Shown: positions 11,579-21,151 of the stretch, one piece after another
Layout of the letters: the number at the start of each line of letters is the position of its first letter
Position numbering within the stretch: the stretch's first letter is position 1
Origin: Margaritispora aquatica
Taxonomy: Eukaryota; Ascomycota; Leotiomycetes; Helotiales; Discinellaceae
Length of the DNA: 64,000 nt
Direction: 5' to 3'
Assembly: GCA_007644065.1 (NCBI GenBank)
Contig: VJWN01000007.1
Span: 2,944,167 to 3,008,166, forward strand
Notes under the pieces: model-generated
Databases searched by the model: none
Told to the model about the DNA's origin: nothing
What the model saw: the letters and a program-made list of their open reading frames with translations, nothing else
Made by a program: the position numbers and the translations under genes

Positions 11579-13474
11579 ATGAAGATTCCAGAATCGAAGA
11601 AGGACGCAGGTTCATTAGCTTTCGAGTTTGTCACATTGACGGAACGTCCAGCATCGCAGAAAAATGAGTACTCGTATACGGTTCGGTCACATGCCATGCA
11701 GTCCTTCTTACACGAGAAGCGAGCAGCCAAGGCTGGCGACAAAACTCATAATTATGAGCCCAAAGATGATTCTAGTGCGGAAATTAGGACACCAAATCAG
11801 CTTTCGGGAAAGTTCAAACTAGCGAGTTGGTCAAGAAAGCCTAAAAAGACGACGGGGAAAAGAATTGTGAGAGATATCGCGATACAGATCGATGAAAATA
11901 TTGAGACGGCAAGTCCTAAGATAGTGAGCACCAAGCATCATATAATGGTATTCCTAGTCAGTAGTTTCAACGCTTACAAAATATTAGGGAGAGTGTGTAC
12001 AAACAAATCCTGTGTTATCGCTTTGAGTATTACGGCCACCCACTCCCCATATCTCTTCAGAGCAAAAGTACAAAGCAGCTCCTTCATCACTGTGTGTATT
12101 CTTCGCCCCTATCTTCATACTACGAACTAATAAAATCACAGATAACACTTCATTCAAAGTAAATTCCTTCGCCATAAACTTCGACAATGAATGGAAGCCT
12201 TTTTCGTTTAGTGATTCGGCAGTCCTACATGCCATTCTCTGCGTGGTAGCACAACACCAAGACCTCCTCCGAAGCAACGGCAAAGATTCGTCCGAGAATC
12301 TATGGCATAAAGGCAAGGTTATGAGATTGATGAACGAGAGGTTAAGAGCTAGAGGAAGGAGAGTAGAAAGTGTGGATGTTGTTAGCGTAGGATTGCTCGT
12401 TGTGCTTGAGGTGAGTTTTACGTATCTCGAAGTCAGTGCAGGTAATGGAATGAAGAGATGCGAAAGCTATACTAAAATCGATAGGGTATCAACGGGACTT
12501 CTGAGTCCGCAACAGCGCATAAGATTGGGCTAAATAAGATGGTTGACATGCATGGAGGATGTTGGAGTTTCAATCTATGCCCAGTAATCCTTCGTGTCTT
12601 GACATGGTATTTCCCACTTACGTTCTTCACCAGTATACCTTATCATCATCAAAATTACTGACGACGACGTATTTTATAGGGCAGAAATAGTATACTCAAC
12701 GCGCTTCGGCCTCCCGCCCACGATTCCACTTCTCTATCCTCTGTGCCTTCCGTTGGCTGGAAATCGGGAACATTCCATCCCTCTCCAACCATCATCACTT
12801 TTAGATCCAAGCTTGATCTTCGCCTCACCATCAACACAGAGCCTGCTACAAACAGTAGGCAACATGACATATGCAGTTGATGCACCATTCCTTTCGCTCA
12901 CGGACCGAAAGGCCATCTCGGATGCTCTGCATACAACCGAGCCGCAAATTCTCGTCTCGGAGCACAGTTTGCCTTCGTTCTGTCTAGACGCAGACCTGAG
13001 ATCCTGTGTATCCGTAGACATGGAAGTCGAACTTGCGATGCTTCAAAACCAACAATGCACCGCAAGAGACACTTCCGCATTAGCACGCGCGTTCACACTC
13101 TCAACACTCCTCTACCTACATTTCACAATCAGAGAACTGCCTCCGTCCTCATTGCTGCACTCCCGGATTCTACCAGTTCTCTTCGCGTTGCTGCAGTCTG
13201 TTTCTTGTGGTGATCTTGTGGCCCAGCCAGCAGCGGATTTGATGGTTTGGTGTGTTTTTGTGGGTTGTGCGGCTGCTGGGCGAGATAAAGGTGGTGTCGG
13301 TAATTTTATGAGAAGGGACTCCTTATGTGTTTGCTCTGTGCAGGCGGCGAAAGTGATGGAGTGGATATGAACACGGTGAGAGCTAGACTGGAGGGGGTGG
13401 TCTGGAGGACGGAAGTGTGTGATCCGTTGCTAGAAGGGGTATGGGCATGGATGAGGAAGAACTCACTGGCCTAA
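11579..13474 (+). CDS. Fungal transcription-factor-domain protein (DUF3468/'tachykinin family' type)
   Basis: Seven exons were inferred: 11579-11923, 11988-12011, 12061-12091, 12142-12410, 12485-12606, 12680-13290 and 13344-13474, totalling 1533 nt, or 510 residues. The N-terminus contains FEFVTLTE and the RSHAMQSFLHEKRAAK block, which in fungi marks a family with a fungal-specific transcription-factor-like domain but no Zn2Cys6 finger; I see no Cys6 motif here either. The middle has KQLLHHY, FAINFDNEWKPFSFSD and AVLHAILCVVAQHQDLL. These are followed by MVDMHGGCWSFN and LTWAEIVYSTRF, the usual order of conserved pieces. The C-terminus has ARAFTLSTLLYLHFTIRELP and VWAWMRKNSLA. Exons 2 and 3 are only 24 and 31 nt; they are the least certain part, but only this path keeps the frame open. 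The role is presumed nuclear and regulatory; family members are poorly characterised. Confidence 0.68.
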
Positions 13475-13906
13475 GCTTTTGAGATGAACGTAAAAGGATA
13501 TGTCGTTCGGGCTAAACCCAAAGTACCAAGGAAGAAAATGAAAGGCACGTTGCCTAACGTGCTGTCGCGATACACTTATCAAGCTCGATATACAGATATT
13601 ATTGTCACAAAGATTAATCGTCCTTCTTGAGTTGAAAAGGCGTGCTTTAGGAATTCATTGAGGAAGAAGTTAGTGACTTGAACACAATAGCAGGAAGGAT
13701 CAAAGACAGGCTTTAATATAGTCTTTCGATACAGCAACGATGATTTAATTAACACTTTGTAAATTACCATATCACAAATTCAATGTGCTAAAAAATGAAA
13801 TTGTTGGCAAGATGGCCAAAAACAATGTATTGTAGTACCCATCTAAAACTCGCTCTAATCATTAACATAACCCATCTGCACCCTCCCCATATCCCTAAAA
13901 CTCCTC
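13475..13906. other. Convergent 3' intergenic region
   Basis: This short AT-rich spacer lies between the 3' ends of the transcription-factor-like gene (+) and the secreted-protein gene (-). No supported ORF. Confidence 0.6.
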
Positions 13907-14440
13907 TTACAACTCCTCCACCGAACTCGGCACAACGACAAAGCTATACGGAAACGTCGAATGATCATCCACGACACTCGTATTCCCACTAACGACATAT
14001 GTCTTCTCACCCCCTCCAGTTCCCAGCAGCGTTTTGGTGAACGTATGCGCAACAACCACATCATCGCCCTGGAAATAATTTGGCACCCCGTTCGAGCTCA
14101 CGCTCGGATCCGCACACGGCTGCAATTTCCCAGCTACATTGACGCCTTGACAGAATGTGGTGAAGGCCGGCTCGAATGCGGATCCGGCGAAGGTCACGTT
14201 GAAGGAGTAGGCGCAACCGCCGGGCGAGCAGCCTGTTGTGTAGCCAGAGCAGTAGTAGGCGCTCTGAGAGACGGGAGCGGGTGTTGCGCAGGTCGTGGCG
14301 CTGGTGGAGGTGGATGATGCGCTTGAAGTTGAGGTAGAGGTAGAAGCTGAGTTTGACGGAAGGTTTGAGGGCCTGTGTGGTATGGCGAGGGAAGATGAGA
14401 AGAGTGTTGCGAGGAGGAGGATGGTAGTTGAGGTCTTCAT
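13907..14440 (-). CDS. Small secreted cysteine-containing protein, effector-like
   Basis: Single exon, 177 residues, not assigned to a named family. The N-terminus (MKTSTTILLLATLFSSSLA) is a textbook signal peptide with probable cleavage after residue 19. A Ser/Thr-rich, probably O-glycosylated linker (about residues 25-50) follows. The mature domain carries six cysteines (CATPAP, YYCSGY, TTGCSPGGCAYSF, TTFCQGVN, LQPCADP), suggesting three disulfides. It also has an N-x-T/S site in FNVTF and another in GNTSV. There is no GPI-type hydrophobic tail and no transmembrane segment after the signal. The frame is open upstream, but the first ATG giving a signal peptide is 14440. Likely an apoplastic or cell-surface protein; virulence function is a guess. 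Confidence 0.7.
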   Translation of the reverse strand: MKTSTTILLLATLFSSSLAIPHRPSNLPSNSASTSTSTSSASSTSTSATTCATPAPVSQSAYYCSGYTTGCSPGGCAYSFNVTFAGSAFEPAFTTFCQGVNVAGKLQPCADPSVSSNGVPNYFQGDDVVVAHTFTKTLLGTGGGEKTYVVSGNTSVVDDHSTFPYSFVVVPSSVEEL

Positions 14441-15474
14441 TTTGATCGTTGGTGGAGAGTTATTGTAGATGGTTCTTTGTGAATGGATGATGATTACTAG
14501 TCTGACTTGTGCTGTAATATCTTTATTTGTATCTTGCTTGTGTGATTTGAGAGCTAATATTGCTTGTATAGAAAAAGGGCAGAAACGTTGTCTCTTTTCC
14601 AATATATATACCCTCCATAGTTTCCATATGTCATCTCAATGCAGAGCCTTTCCGTATCTAGAAAGACCTAGCTCTCACTCGAGAGATATTTTTGGTCCTC
14701 AGACACGAACCATGACGTGACTAAGTAAACAGGTGCTGGCAACATCCAACCTGCATATACGCAAACCCCACAAGATCGACAGCCACTCGGCAGTCGTCCG
14801 TGGTACCTTACCAATCATGCTCGCAAGTCCAAAGCACATGTGTTGCGGCTCCACAATACGAAAGTCATCGTAAAGCTTATGCCGCTAAACTCGAATCTGT
14901 GAATGGTGTGGTGGTGCGGATGACTGCGTGGAAAGAAGAAAAATAATGCAACGTTGAGAAAGCTTGGCGGGCGTAGTATCTGAGGGCATGTACGACCTCG
15001 TATTGTCATCGGTGCGGCCAGCGGCATCACCGAGATCTTAGTCTTGGATGACCGTGGTTGCAGATTGATAAGAAATTTGGCTCTTCTTTATGTCTATGTC
15101 ACTTGAATGGAATCTAGAATGAATTGTTGTTGAAATAAACTTGTGGTTTGTGATCTCTAAATTCTCGGCCAAGCGGGGATTCAATATTCTAGCTAAGACG
15201 ACACTGCCGAGGCCATACCCGGACATAGCCGTTCCACTAAGCGAGCCTTGCCGCAAGAGCATGATATTAGTAGTGTTACACATCTGATCAAAAGTGAAAG
15301 GGTTTAACGGGAAGAATTACTCTCCTCTCTTGAGAGTAGGACGCCTACATCTCCTTACAGCTAATCGTGGCAGGATTACCAGAAATTCCACTGTATCTCA
15401 GGTACTCTAAGCCTTCATCGACATATCAATCCTAAGATCCCAATCTCTCTTTTCTTAGTGCACATTTCCAGTTC
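14441..15474. other. Intergenic region, no gene seen
   Basis: This holds the promoter of the secreted-protein gene at its left end. The remaining short ORFs lack domains or splice support. Confidence 0.55.
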
Positions 15475-15885
15475 TCACAAGCTCCCCTCATCCTTCAACT
15501 TCCGCCTCATCGTCTGCAACAATTCCCACTCAAACGCATAGATACCCTCGACTTGCATTTCCACCACAGCCGCATATCCTCCCTTCCCTCCACAAACACA
15601 CTTATCACACGACTTTTCACAGCCAACCAAAACTCCCATAGCCGGGCCCTCTTTTTCTCCCTCCTCCGGCAATAAATGAATGCGATATTGCTTCGCCAGC
15701 CAAATCAGCGCCTCTGCTCGATCCGAGAGCTTACACTTGGCAAGCCAGCCAGTGGAGTAGTTGTACAGGCTGATCAAGAGGAAGAGGATGAACATGTCCA
15801 GACAAAAGCGACCGATGGCTATTGCTATTTGTATGGCTAGCCATGGAATTGCACATGTGATCCTGGTGGTGCCTGACATCTCCAT
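15475..15885 (-). CDS. Small membrane protein with C-x3-C-x2-C-x-C cluster
   Basis: Single exon, 136 residues, not recognised. Residues about 11-43 form a long hydrophobic stretch (IPWLAIQIAIAIGRFCLD then MFILFLLISL), compatible with one or two closely spaced membrane helices. The soluble part carries a compact cysteine cluster at residues 89, 93, 96 and 98 (CEKSCDKCVCGG), followed by a mixed Glu/Arg C-terminus. The cluster resembles a small metal-binding knuckle, but no family is assigned. The ATG at 15885 is the first Met of this frame before the hydrophobic stretch. The preceding minus-strand sequence (16064-15890) has open frames but no signal or domain. It could be an orphan or lineage-restricted gene, or a chance ORF. 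Confidence 0.45.
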   Translation of the reverse strand: MEMSGTTRITCAIPWLAIQIAIAIGRFCLDMFILFLLISLYNYSTGWLAKCKLSDRAEALIWLAKQYRIHLLPEEGEKEGPAMGVLVGCEKSCDKCVCGGKGGYAAVVEMQVEGIYAFEWELLQTMRRKLKDEGSL

Positions 15886-16506
15886 TCTTGCGGCGTAGGT
15901 TGAGCTGCTGAAGTGTTGTTAGACAGAAACGTGCCGGTACAGAAGATTGGTGTTGTGGGAAGTAGCAGGAAGAAATGTCGGGAATACCTTGATTCAATGT
16001 ACTGTAAATGCCGATCCCTTTGTTTCTGTCGATCAATTGAGGAGGTAGGAACTGATGAATACAAAAAAATAAATAGAAAGAGGTAGTGGAGGATGGGGGT
16101 GAATGACGACTTGGTATCTTAGTATGGGTTAAGCGAATATAGCTCAACCTCACTTCCCTCATCCGAGGACACGCATGAGAAACACGATGGAGAACATAAA
16201 AATGTGTCTTATAAAACTGTAATAAAACAAGAATGTTATCAAGATGTAGAATCAAAAGTCCATCCACAAGAAGCCAAAGATCTACACCACCAACTCATCG
16301 AAACTCGCAATTCTGATATTGATTCTTTGATTATCTACCAATCACTAACGCTAGTTCACCACTCCCAGACAGAGAGCGACGAAGAATTAAAAGAAGAAAA
16401 CCTCAGGCCCTGTTCCTGATCTATCCCTTACTCCCAATTTTTTGGCCATGACAATCAATTTACTTTCATCTCATTATCAATTCTGCCTTATCAGCCTTCA
16501 TCAATT
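15886..16506. other. Intergenic region; possible 3' exon of the serine-rich gene
   Basis: On the minus strand, a 3' extension of the serine-rich gene (stop at 16507) could be spliced in around 16380-16410, because the stop lies within a perfect donor. No certain acceptor was identified. Otherwise no feature. Confidence 0.35.
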
Positions 16507-18048
16507 TCACTCACCAGTGGAACTCTGCCCCTCAATTTTCACATCCCCGTAAGCAAAGACCCGGCATAAACGCTTCGAAACCTCACGAAACGCGTCTTGT
16601 ACTTCTCCTATGTTAGCAACAGCAGTAGAGATGCTTTTGCACACCTCCATCGAGAATTCAGGCAGTTGTACATTGTTCAAGCCAAGAGCAAAAGGCTTTC
16701 GCAACCCGCTGCCCTGAAAAAGCTTTTGTGAGAAACTCCCCGTTAGATTATCCCCAAGACGTGTGTTTGCAACGACATCATCTCTACTAGGCAGTGTGCC
16801 CCATCGAATGGTACTAGCACGAGAAGTGGGCCGTGGACACTCCTCGTTGTCACATTCTTTTTCGCTGGAGATTATACCCTCTCCGATAGAATTAGACTCG
16901 GTGTATCCTTGCAGAACCTTCTCAGCCAGTGGATAGTAATTGGGACTCTCTACCTGGAGTGTACAACCTGATTTGCTCATTTGAGTCTCACCTATATTCG
17001 CACTAGAGTCGACAGAATTCGAGAGGCCGGAGCTGGGTGATGGAGCTAGAGACAATGGAGGGGTATAATTACGTGAGCTTCGATCATGCACCACGAATGT
17101 ACCATCGGCATCTAACATCTCCATTGAACCAGACCGTTCATTGGAACCAAATCCATGGAGGTTTTCCGCTTTGAGGCCATAAACCTCATTGTTGTCTGAG
17201 GAGCCATTGGTAGAGCTCAGATCATAAACGACGGATGGACCATAGATTCCCAAGATTTCCATGGGTATAGAACTTTCGGCACTTTCTTCAGAAGCATGAG
17301 TAAGAGTCTCGTCATTGCTCTTAGACATATATGCCTGTCCAGGAACAAACTCTTCAGCAACAGGACTCAACTTTCTTGGTCTTGAACTAGACGAGGATGA
17401 AATAGTGACGTTAGAAGCGGTTGAAGTAGTAGAAATGGTGGAAAAAACACTTTCCGTTGAATCAAGGGAAGAAATAGATGAGTTCGACAGATGGACTCGC
17501 TCAGAATGGCGACGATGGTTATGTACACTGCGGAGCTCCTTGTTCTTGCTCGGTGGTGCGATTGGACCGAATTTTGGTGAAAGCAGCAGTGAAAACTCGT
17601 CTTCGTACACTGGCTTAACAATGGGAATAGAAACCCCCGGATATGTATCTCCCCAATGAGAATGTGGAGTTGACTGCACACCGTACATTCCAAATGCATC
17701 CCATGCTCCCCAAGTCGAACAACTTGAACCGTCATAACCCGCCTGTGTCCAGTGAGACGGAGAACTGTCACCATAATAATGACCTTCACCATGAACAGAC
17801 CTCCACGACCCATTTTTGCCATATGTAGTATTGGCACTGGTCCTGCTCCCCTTCACCCACGACCGACCTATAAGCTCTTCTTCTTCCCCCCAGTGATGCT
17901 GGCCATCGCTTTTGGAGCCCCAGGGCTGAATCGCATCCATCTCGGATTGTCTTGATTGTTCCATCTCCGCCAACATTCTGTCAATCCATTGGCTCTTGCA
18001 GAGCTTATCCTCGACACTGGCAACCTGTCGATGGTTGGGGAGAGCCAT
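16507..18048 (-). CDS. Serine-rich hypothetical protein, 513 aa
   Basis: One uninterrupted 513-residue frame; no family recognised. The N-terminal 45 residues are charged and helical (VEDKLCKSQWIDRMLAEMEQ). Residues about 45-145 are rich in Trp, Gly, His and Tyr (GKNGSWRSVHGEGHYYGD, HWGDTYPG). Residues about 195-330 are a Ser/Thr-rich, probably disordered region (SSISSLDSTESVFSTISTTS). The last 60 residues are more ordered (LPEFSMEVCKSISTAVANIG, then FREVSKRLCRVFAYGD). There is no signal peptide or transmembrane helix. The stop TGA falls within GGTGAGTGA, a perfect splice donor, so the true C-terminus may lie in a further exon. Codon usage and lack of stops over 1.5 kb support a real gene. 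Confidence 0.65.
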   Translation of the reverse strand: MALPNHRQVASVEDKLCKSQWIDRMLAEMEQSRQSEMDAIQPWGSKSDGQHHWGEEEELIGRSWVKGSRTSANTTYGKNGSWRSVHGEGHYYGDSSPSHWTQAGYDGSSCSTWGAWDAFGMYGVQSTPHSHWGDTYPGVSIPIVKPVYEDEFSLLLSPKFGPIAPPSKNKELRSVHNHRRHSERVHLSNSSISSLDSTESVFSTISTTSTASNVTISSSSSSRPRKLSPVAEEFVPGQAYMSKSNDETLTHASEESAESSIPMEILGIYGPSVVYDLSSTNGSSDNNEVYGLKAENLHGFGSNERSGSMEMLDADGTFVVHDRSSRNYTPPLSLAPSPSSGLSNSVDSSANIGETQMSKSGCTLQVESPNYYPLAEKVLQGYTESNSIGEGIISSEKECDNEECPRPTSRASTIRWGTLPSRDDVVANTRLGDNLTGSFSQKLFQGSGLRKPFALGLNNVQLPEFSMEVCKSISTAVANIGEVQDAFREVSKRLCRVFAYGDVKIEGQSSTGE

Positions 18049-18746
18049 GTCCGGTGCTGCTGGATGAAAAGACTGTGAATATTTTTAAGAAGCCTAATGG
18101 AGTGGCAGATCCGCTGGATGGGGGAGATGATGGATGACAGAAGACAGGTGGACGAGTGGAAGATGAATGATAGCAATTATGCTAGCGAGCGAACGAGTGT
18201 TGATCGTAAAAATTCAGCCTGGTTTTACAGATTAACATGTGTAACAAGCATGGAGATACTCACAAGAGCATACTTACTGATCTAAAAAGTTATTGTAAAA
18301 TTGTTCTTCCAAGTTTTGGTCTGAGCAAGTCGATGATATACTCAACCTTGAGATCGATGTGGAAGGAACGCATCACCAGACTCAAAGAAGCTACGCCTAG
18401 TAGACCAACAGAATTTCATTCTCTATATTGCTAAAGGTGACTTTTAGCTCGTGTACAATTCACTCCACAATGAAGTACCCCAAAACCGCACGCCATGTCT
18501 CAATGCCATACTTTAGAAACTACATACGAGACCAGGGCCACGGCGATGAGAACCAACGTCCATGCAATCAACTAACGCGAACAAAAGCCATTCAACCAAA
18601 CAAAAATAAATACACCGCTCGCTGAAACCCGTAGACGTCAGTCTCGGCTTTTGGATATATCTTTGACAAAGACAACACACGACAAGAGAAGGACTGCAAA
18701 AATCAACAAAAGAAGTTACCATGGAGCATTTTGCCAAATATCTCCT
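18049..18746. other. Intergenic region, no gene seen
   Basis: This is the promoter of the serine-rich gene (-) and the 3' flank of WHI2 (-). Short ORFs only. Confidence 0.6.
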
Positions 18747-20449
18747 CTAGCGCAGTCCGATTACACTCATCTCTAGAGTCCACACCCGTCTAATCCATAC
18801 TTTTAGTTTCCCCTCTACGCCTTCGACATTTTCTAGCTCAACACCTTCCCACCAACATCTTCGAGCTGGTTTCCTCCAAAAGAGAAGCAATTTCTGAGCC
18901 ATGCCCACAGCATTGGTTCCCATATCGCCACGCATATCAGTGCGTAATCGAGCCAGGGCGAGACTGCAAATGACGGCTTTGTTTGGCTCGTTTGCTCTGT
19001 GACCCCAATGATCATCGTGATTAAATCCACTGCCTAGAGTTAGTGAAAGTCTAACGATATATTTTGCAGTGCATACCCAGCTGTAAGCATCTCAATCAGA
19101 TGCTGCTCTGTTGTTCCTGTTTCCTCACTTCTTCGTAGACCAGAAAAGATACCATCCTGTTTCAGCAATGCCTTTCCAGCAGCTCTCTTCACCTCAATCA
19201 TCTCGGGCTGCTCAATATCTGCCTTGTGTGGGATGACGTAAAAGTCCAGATCTTCTCTCAGCACAATGATGCCCGCTCTGTCCTGTAGCATTTCTCTAGC
19301 AGATCCTGGCATCGGCTCGATTGGTATAGCATCAGTCTCCGCACCTTGTGATCCCGCATCTGGAATTGTCTGAGCGACATTGCGAAAGAACTCGAGCATG
19401 TATTGCAACGATGCTGGGTCATACTGAGACGTTATGTTAGCTATGTACAAGTCTAGATTTTGCAATATATTGCGAGTAAATTGGACTTCACGAACATCGA
19501 CTTGGAAAGCATCCCCTTCGTGGTAGCTATTCAGGTGCCCATCAGGAAGCAGGCCATTTGGAAATAGCGACAATAAGACAAATTCGGGCAGTGTCAATAA
19601 TTCATCTCTAGAGAGGGTGAACCGTTGTCCCCTGAGCGCATTGTATTAGCATGTCACTCTTCCTCCTGCACTAGAAGCGAAGCCATACCGAAGGTCCATC
19701 GTAATATTCTCATCTGCGCCGACATCTGCAAAATCGCGTCAGTATCCCAGTCGCACATCACACTGCAGTCAAAACAAACCTCCAAGAGTATTAATTGGTG
19801 GTGCTCCACCCTGCTGCACTTGAGTAATAATACTCGCAGCTCCTCCTGCGGCCGCCATCAGATATGTAAAGGAATCTAAAGGACTAAATCCTTCGCTGTA
19901 TGCAGGTGGGGGCTCGTCGTCGTCTTTCTTTGAAGATTCTCCTTTTGTATCCTGGGGGAGAGCGGCTTTGGTCTCGGCAACGACGTCTTGTGAGGAAGTG
20001 GAGGGCTGGTGTGATTCGAGTGCAGTGGGCGCGTAAGCTGGGACGGATCCAGATGTGCTACTTTCGGCGACACTTTTATAGGCTTGGGCAGCTTCTGCGG
20101 TGGATCGATAAAGTGATGAGAACGGAGGAGGTCGAGGAGACGATGGTGCAGATGCTGAGGGCTCTGACGATGGATACTGAGGTGGAGGTGATTGTGTACG
20201 GGTAATTTGGTCAACCAGCTTCGATTCGGGCGCCTCGTCCAGCCTGACGTCCCTGAGGGAGTCGTTGGCTTCTTGCGTATCTGACAACGTGGTGGCTGGT
20301 GAGTTGGAGAACAGTCGCAAACCTTTGTAATTTCCACAGCATTAGCAACAATAGTCCAAGAGTTGTGAGTCGTTGAGTTTGATGTGCATCGAATTGGATT
20401 GTTGTTGTTGGTTTAGTGAAGCCTCAGGTGCTGAGGTGATGGGATCCAT
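18747..20449 (-). CDS. WHI2: Whi2-like BTB/POZ-type general stress and growth regulator
   Basis: Six exons: 20449-20350, 20295-19780, 19725-19689, 19631-19496, 19423-19077 and 19029-18747, totalling 1419 nt, or 472 residues. Whi2 homologues activate Psr1/Psr2-type phosphatases and restrain TORC1 and cell-cycle progression under nutrient or general stress. The N-terminal third is disordered, with Gln, Pro and Ser runs (QSPPPQYPSSEPSASAPSS, DDDEPPPAYSEGF). The BTB-like core starts at GQRFTLSRDELLTLPEFVLL and continues through FPNGLLPDGHLNSYHEGD, then YDPASLQYMLEFF. The C-terminal block has GGFNHDDHWGHRANEPNKAV and QKLLLFWRKPARRCWWEG, strongly conserved in fungal Whi2 proteins. The first splice (54 nt) removes an in-frame TAA and links MDPITSAPEAS to the rest; this is the least certain junction. 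The 72-nt intron within the BTB region has no in-frame stop. Confidence 0.85.
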
Positions 20450-21151
20450 CGCTTGCAATCAATGGAATCAATGGCAGGGGGCACGTCCCCTCCTAAAGCG
20501 GCTAGCCTTGACGAGGGTCCCTTACAACTGCCCCGTCTTTGTCTTGAGTATGGCGGAGACGAGCGAAGCTTTAAATATACATAATATATAATATCCCGAG
20601 TTGTGGTAATATGGAGTACCAGTTTCATTGTCAATTAGATTAATGTAGGCAGGCGGTCACGCAGATAATCATATTCACTCTCTTGTATAAAATGAATTTT
20701 TTACGTCTCTTTTACAGCAAGTTTCCTAACCATGCCGGAAATGAAGTAGTCAGAAGAGCATCGGTGTTTGTTTTGTCACAGGTTAGATGTTACAAAGAAG
20801 TTCCATATTTCGGGTAGCAGTGAGTGATATTTGTTGTTTACTCGCTGAAATATACTCGAATGGAGGTATCTTTGTGACCAAAATGCAGTGGATTTACCTC
20901 GTCAACTCTCCTTAGTTCACATAATAGGACCCAAGCCGCGATATTGCTCCTAAGAGAAATGAAATCGTTTTTGCTACCAAAAAAGATCGCAGCGAGTGGT
21001 ATCCAAATGTATATAGCGATCTCCATGCCATATCAAAACACAAAACTGACAGCAAATCATGATGAACGGCCGTAATGCTATCCACATAGCCAAAGTAACT
21101 CCTGTCCCACAATCCCAAGAACATATCCAATATTCATAATCTTACACCCGA
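20450..21151. other. Intergenic region, no gene seen
   Basis: This is the WHI2 promoter and the 3' flank of KHA1, both on the minus strand. Short ORFs without domains. Confidence 0.6.
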
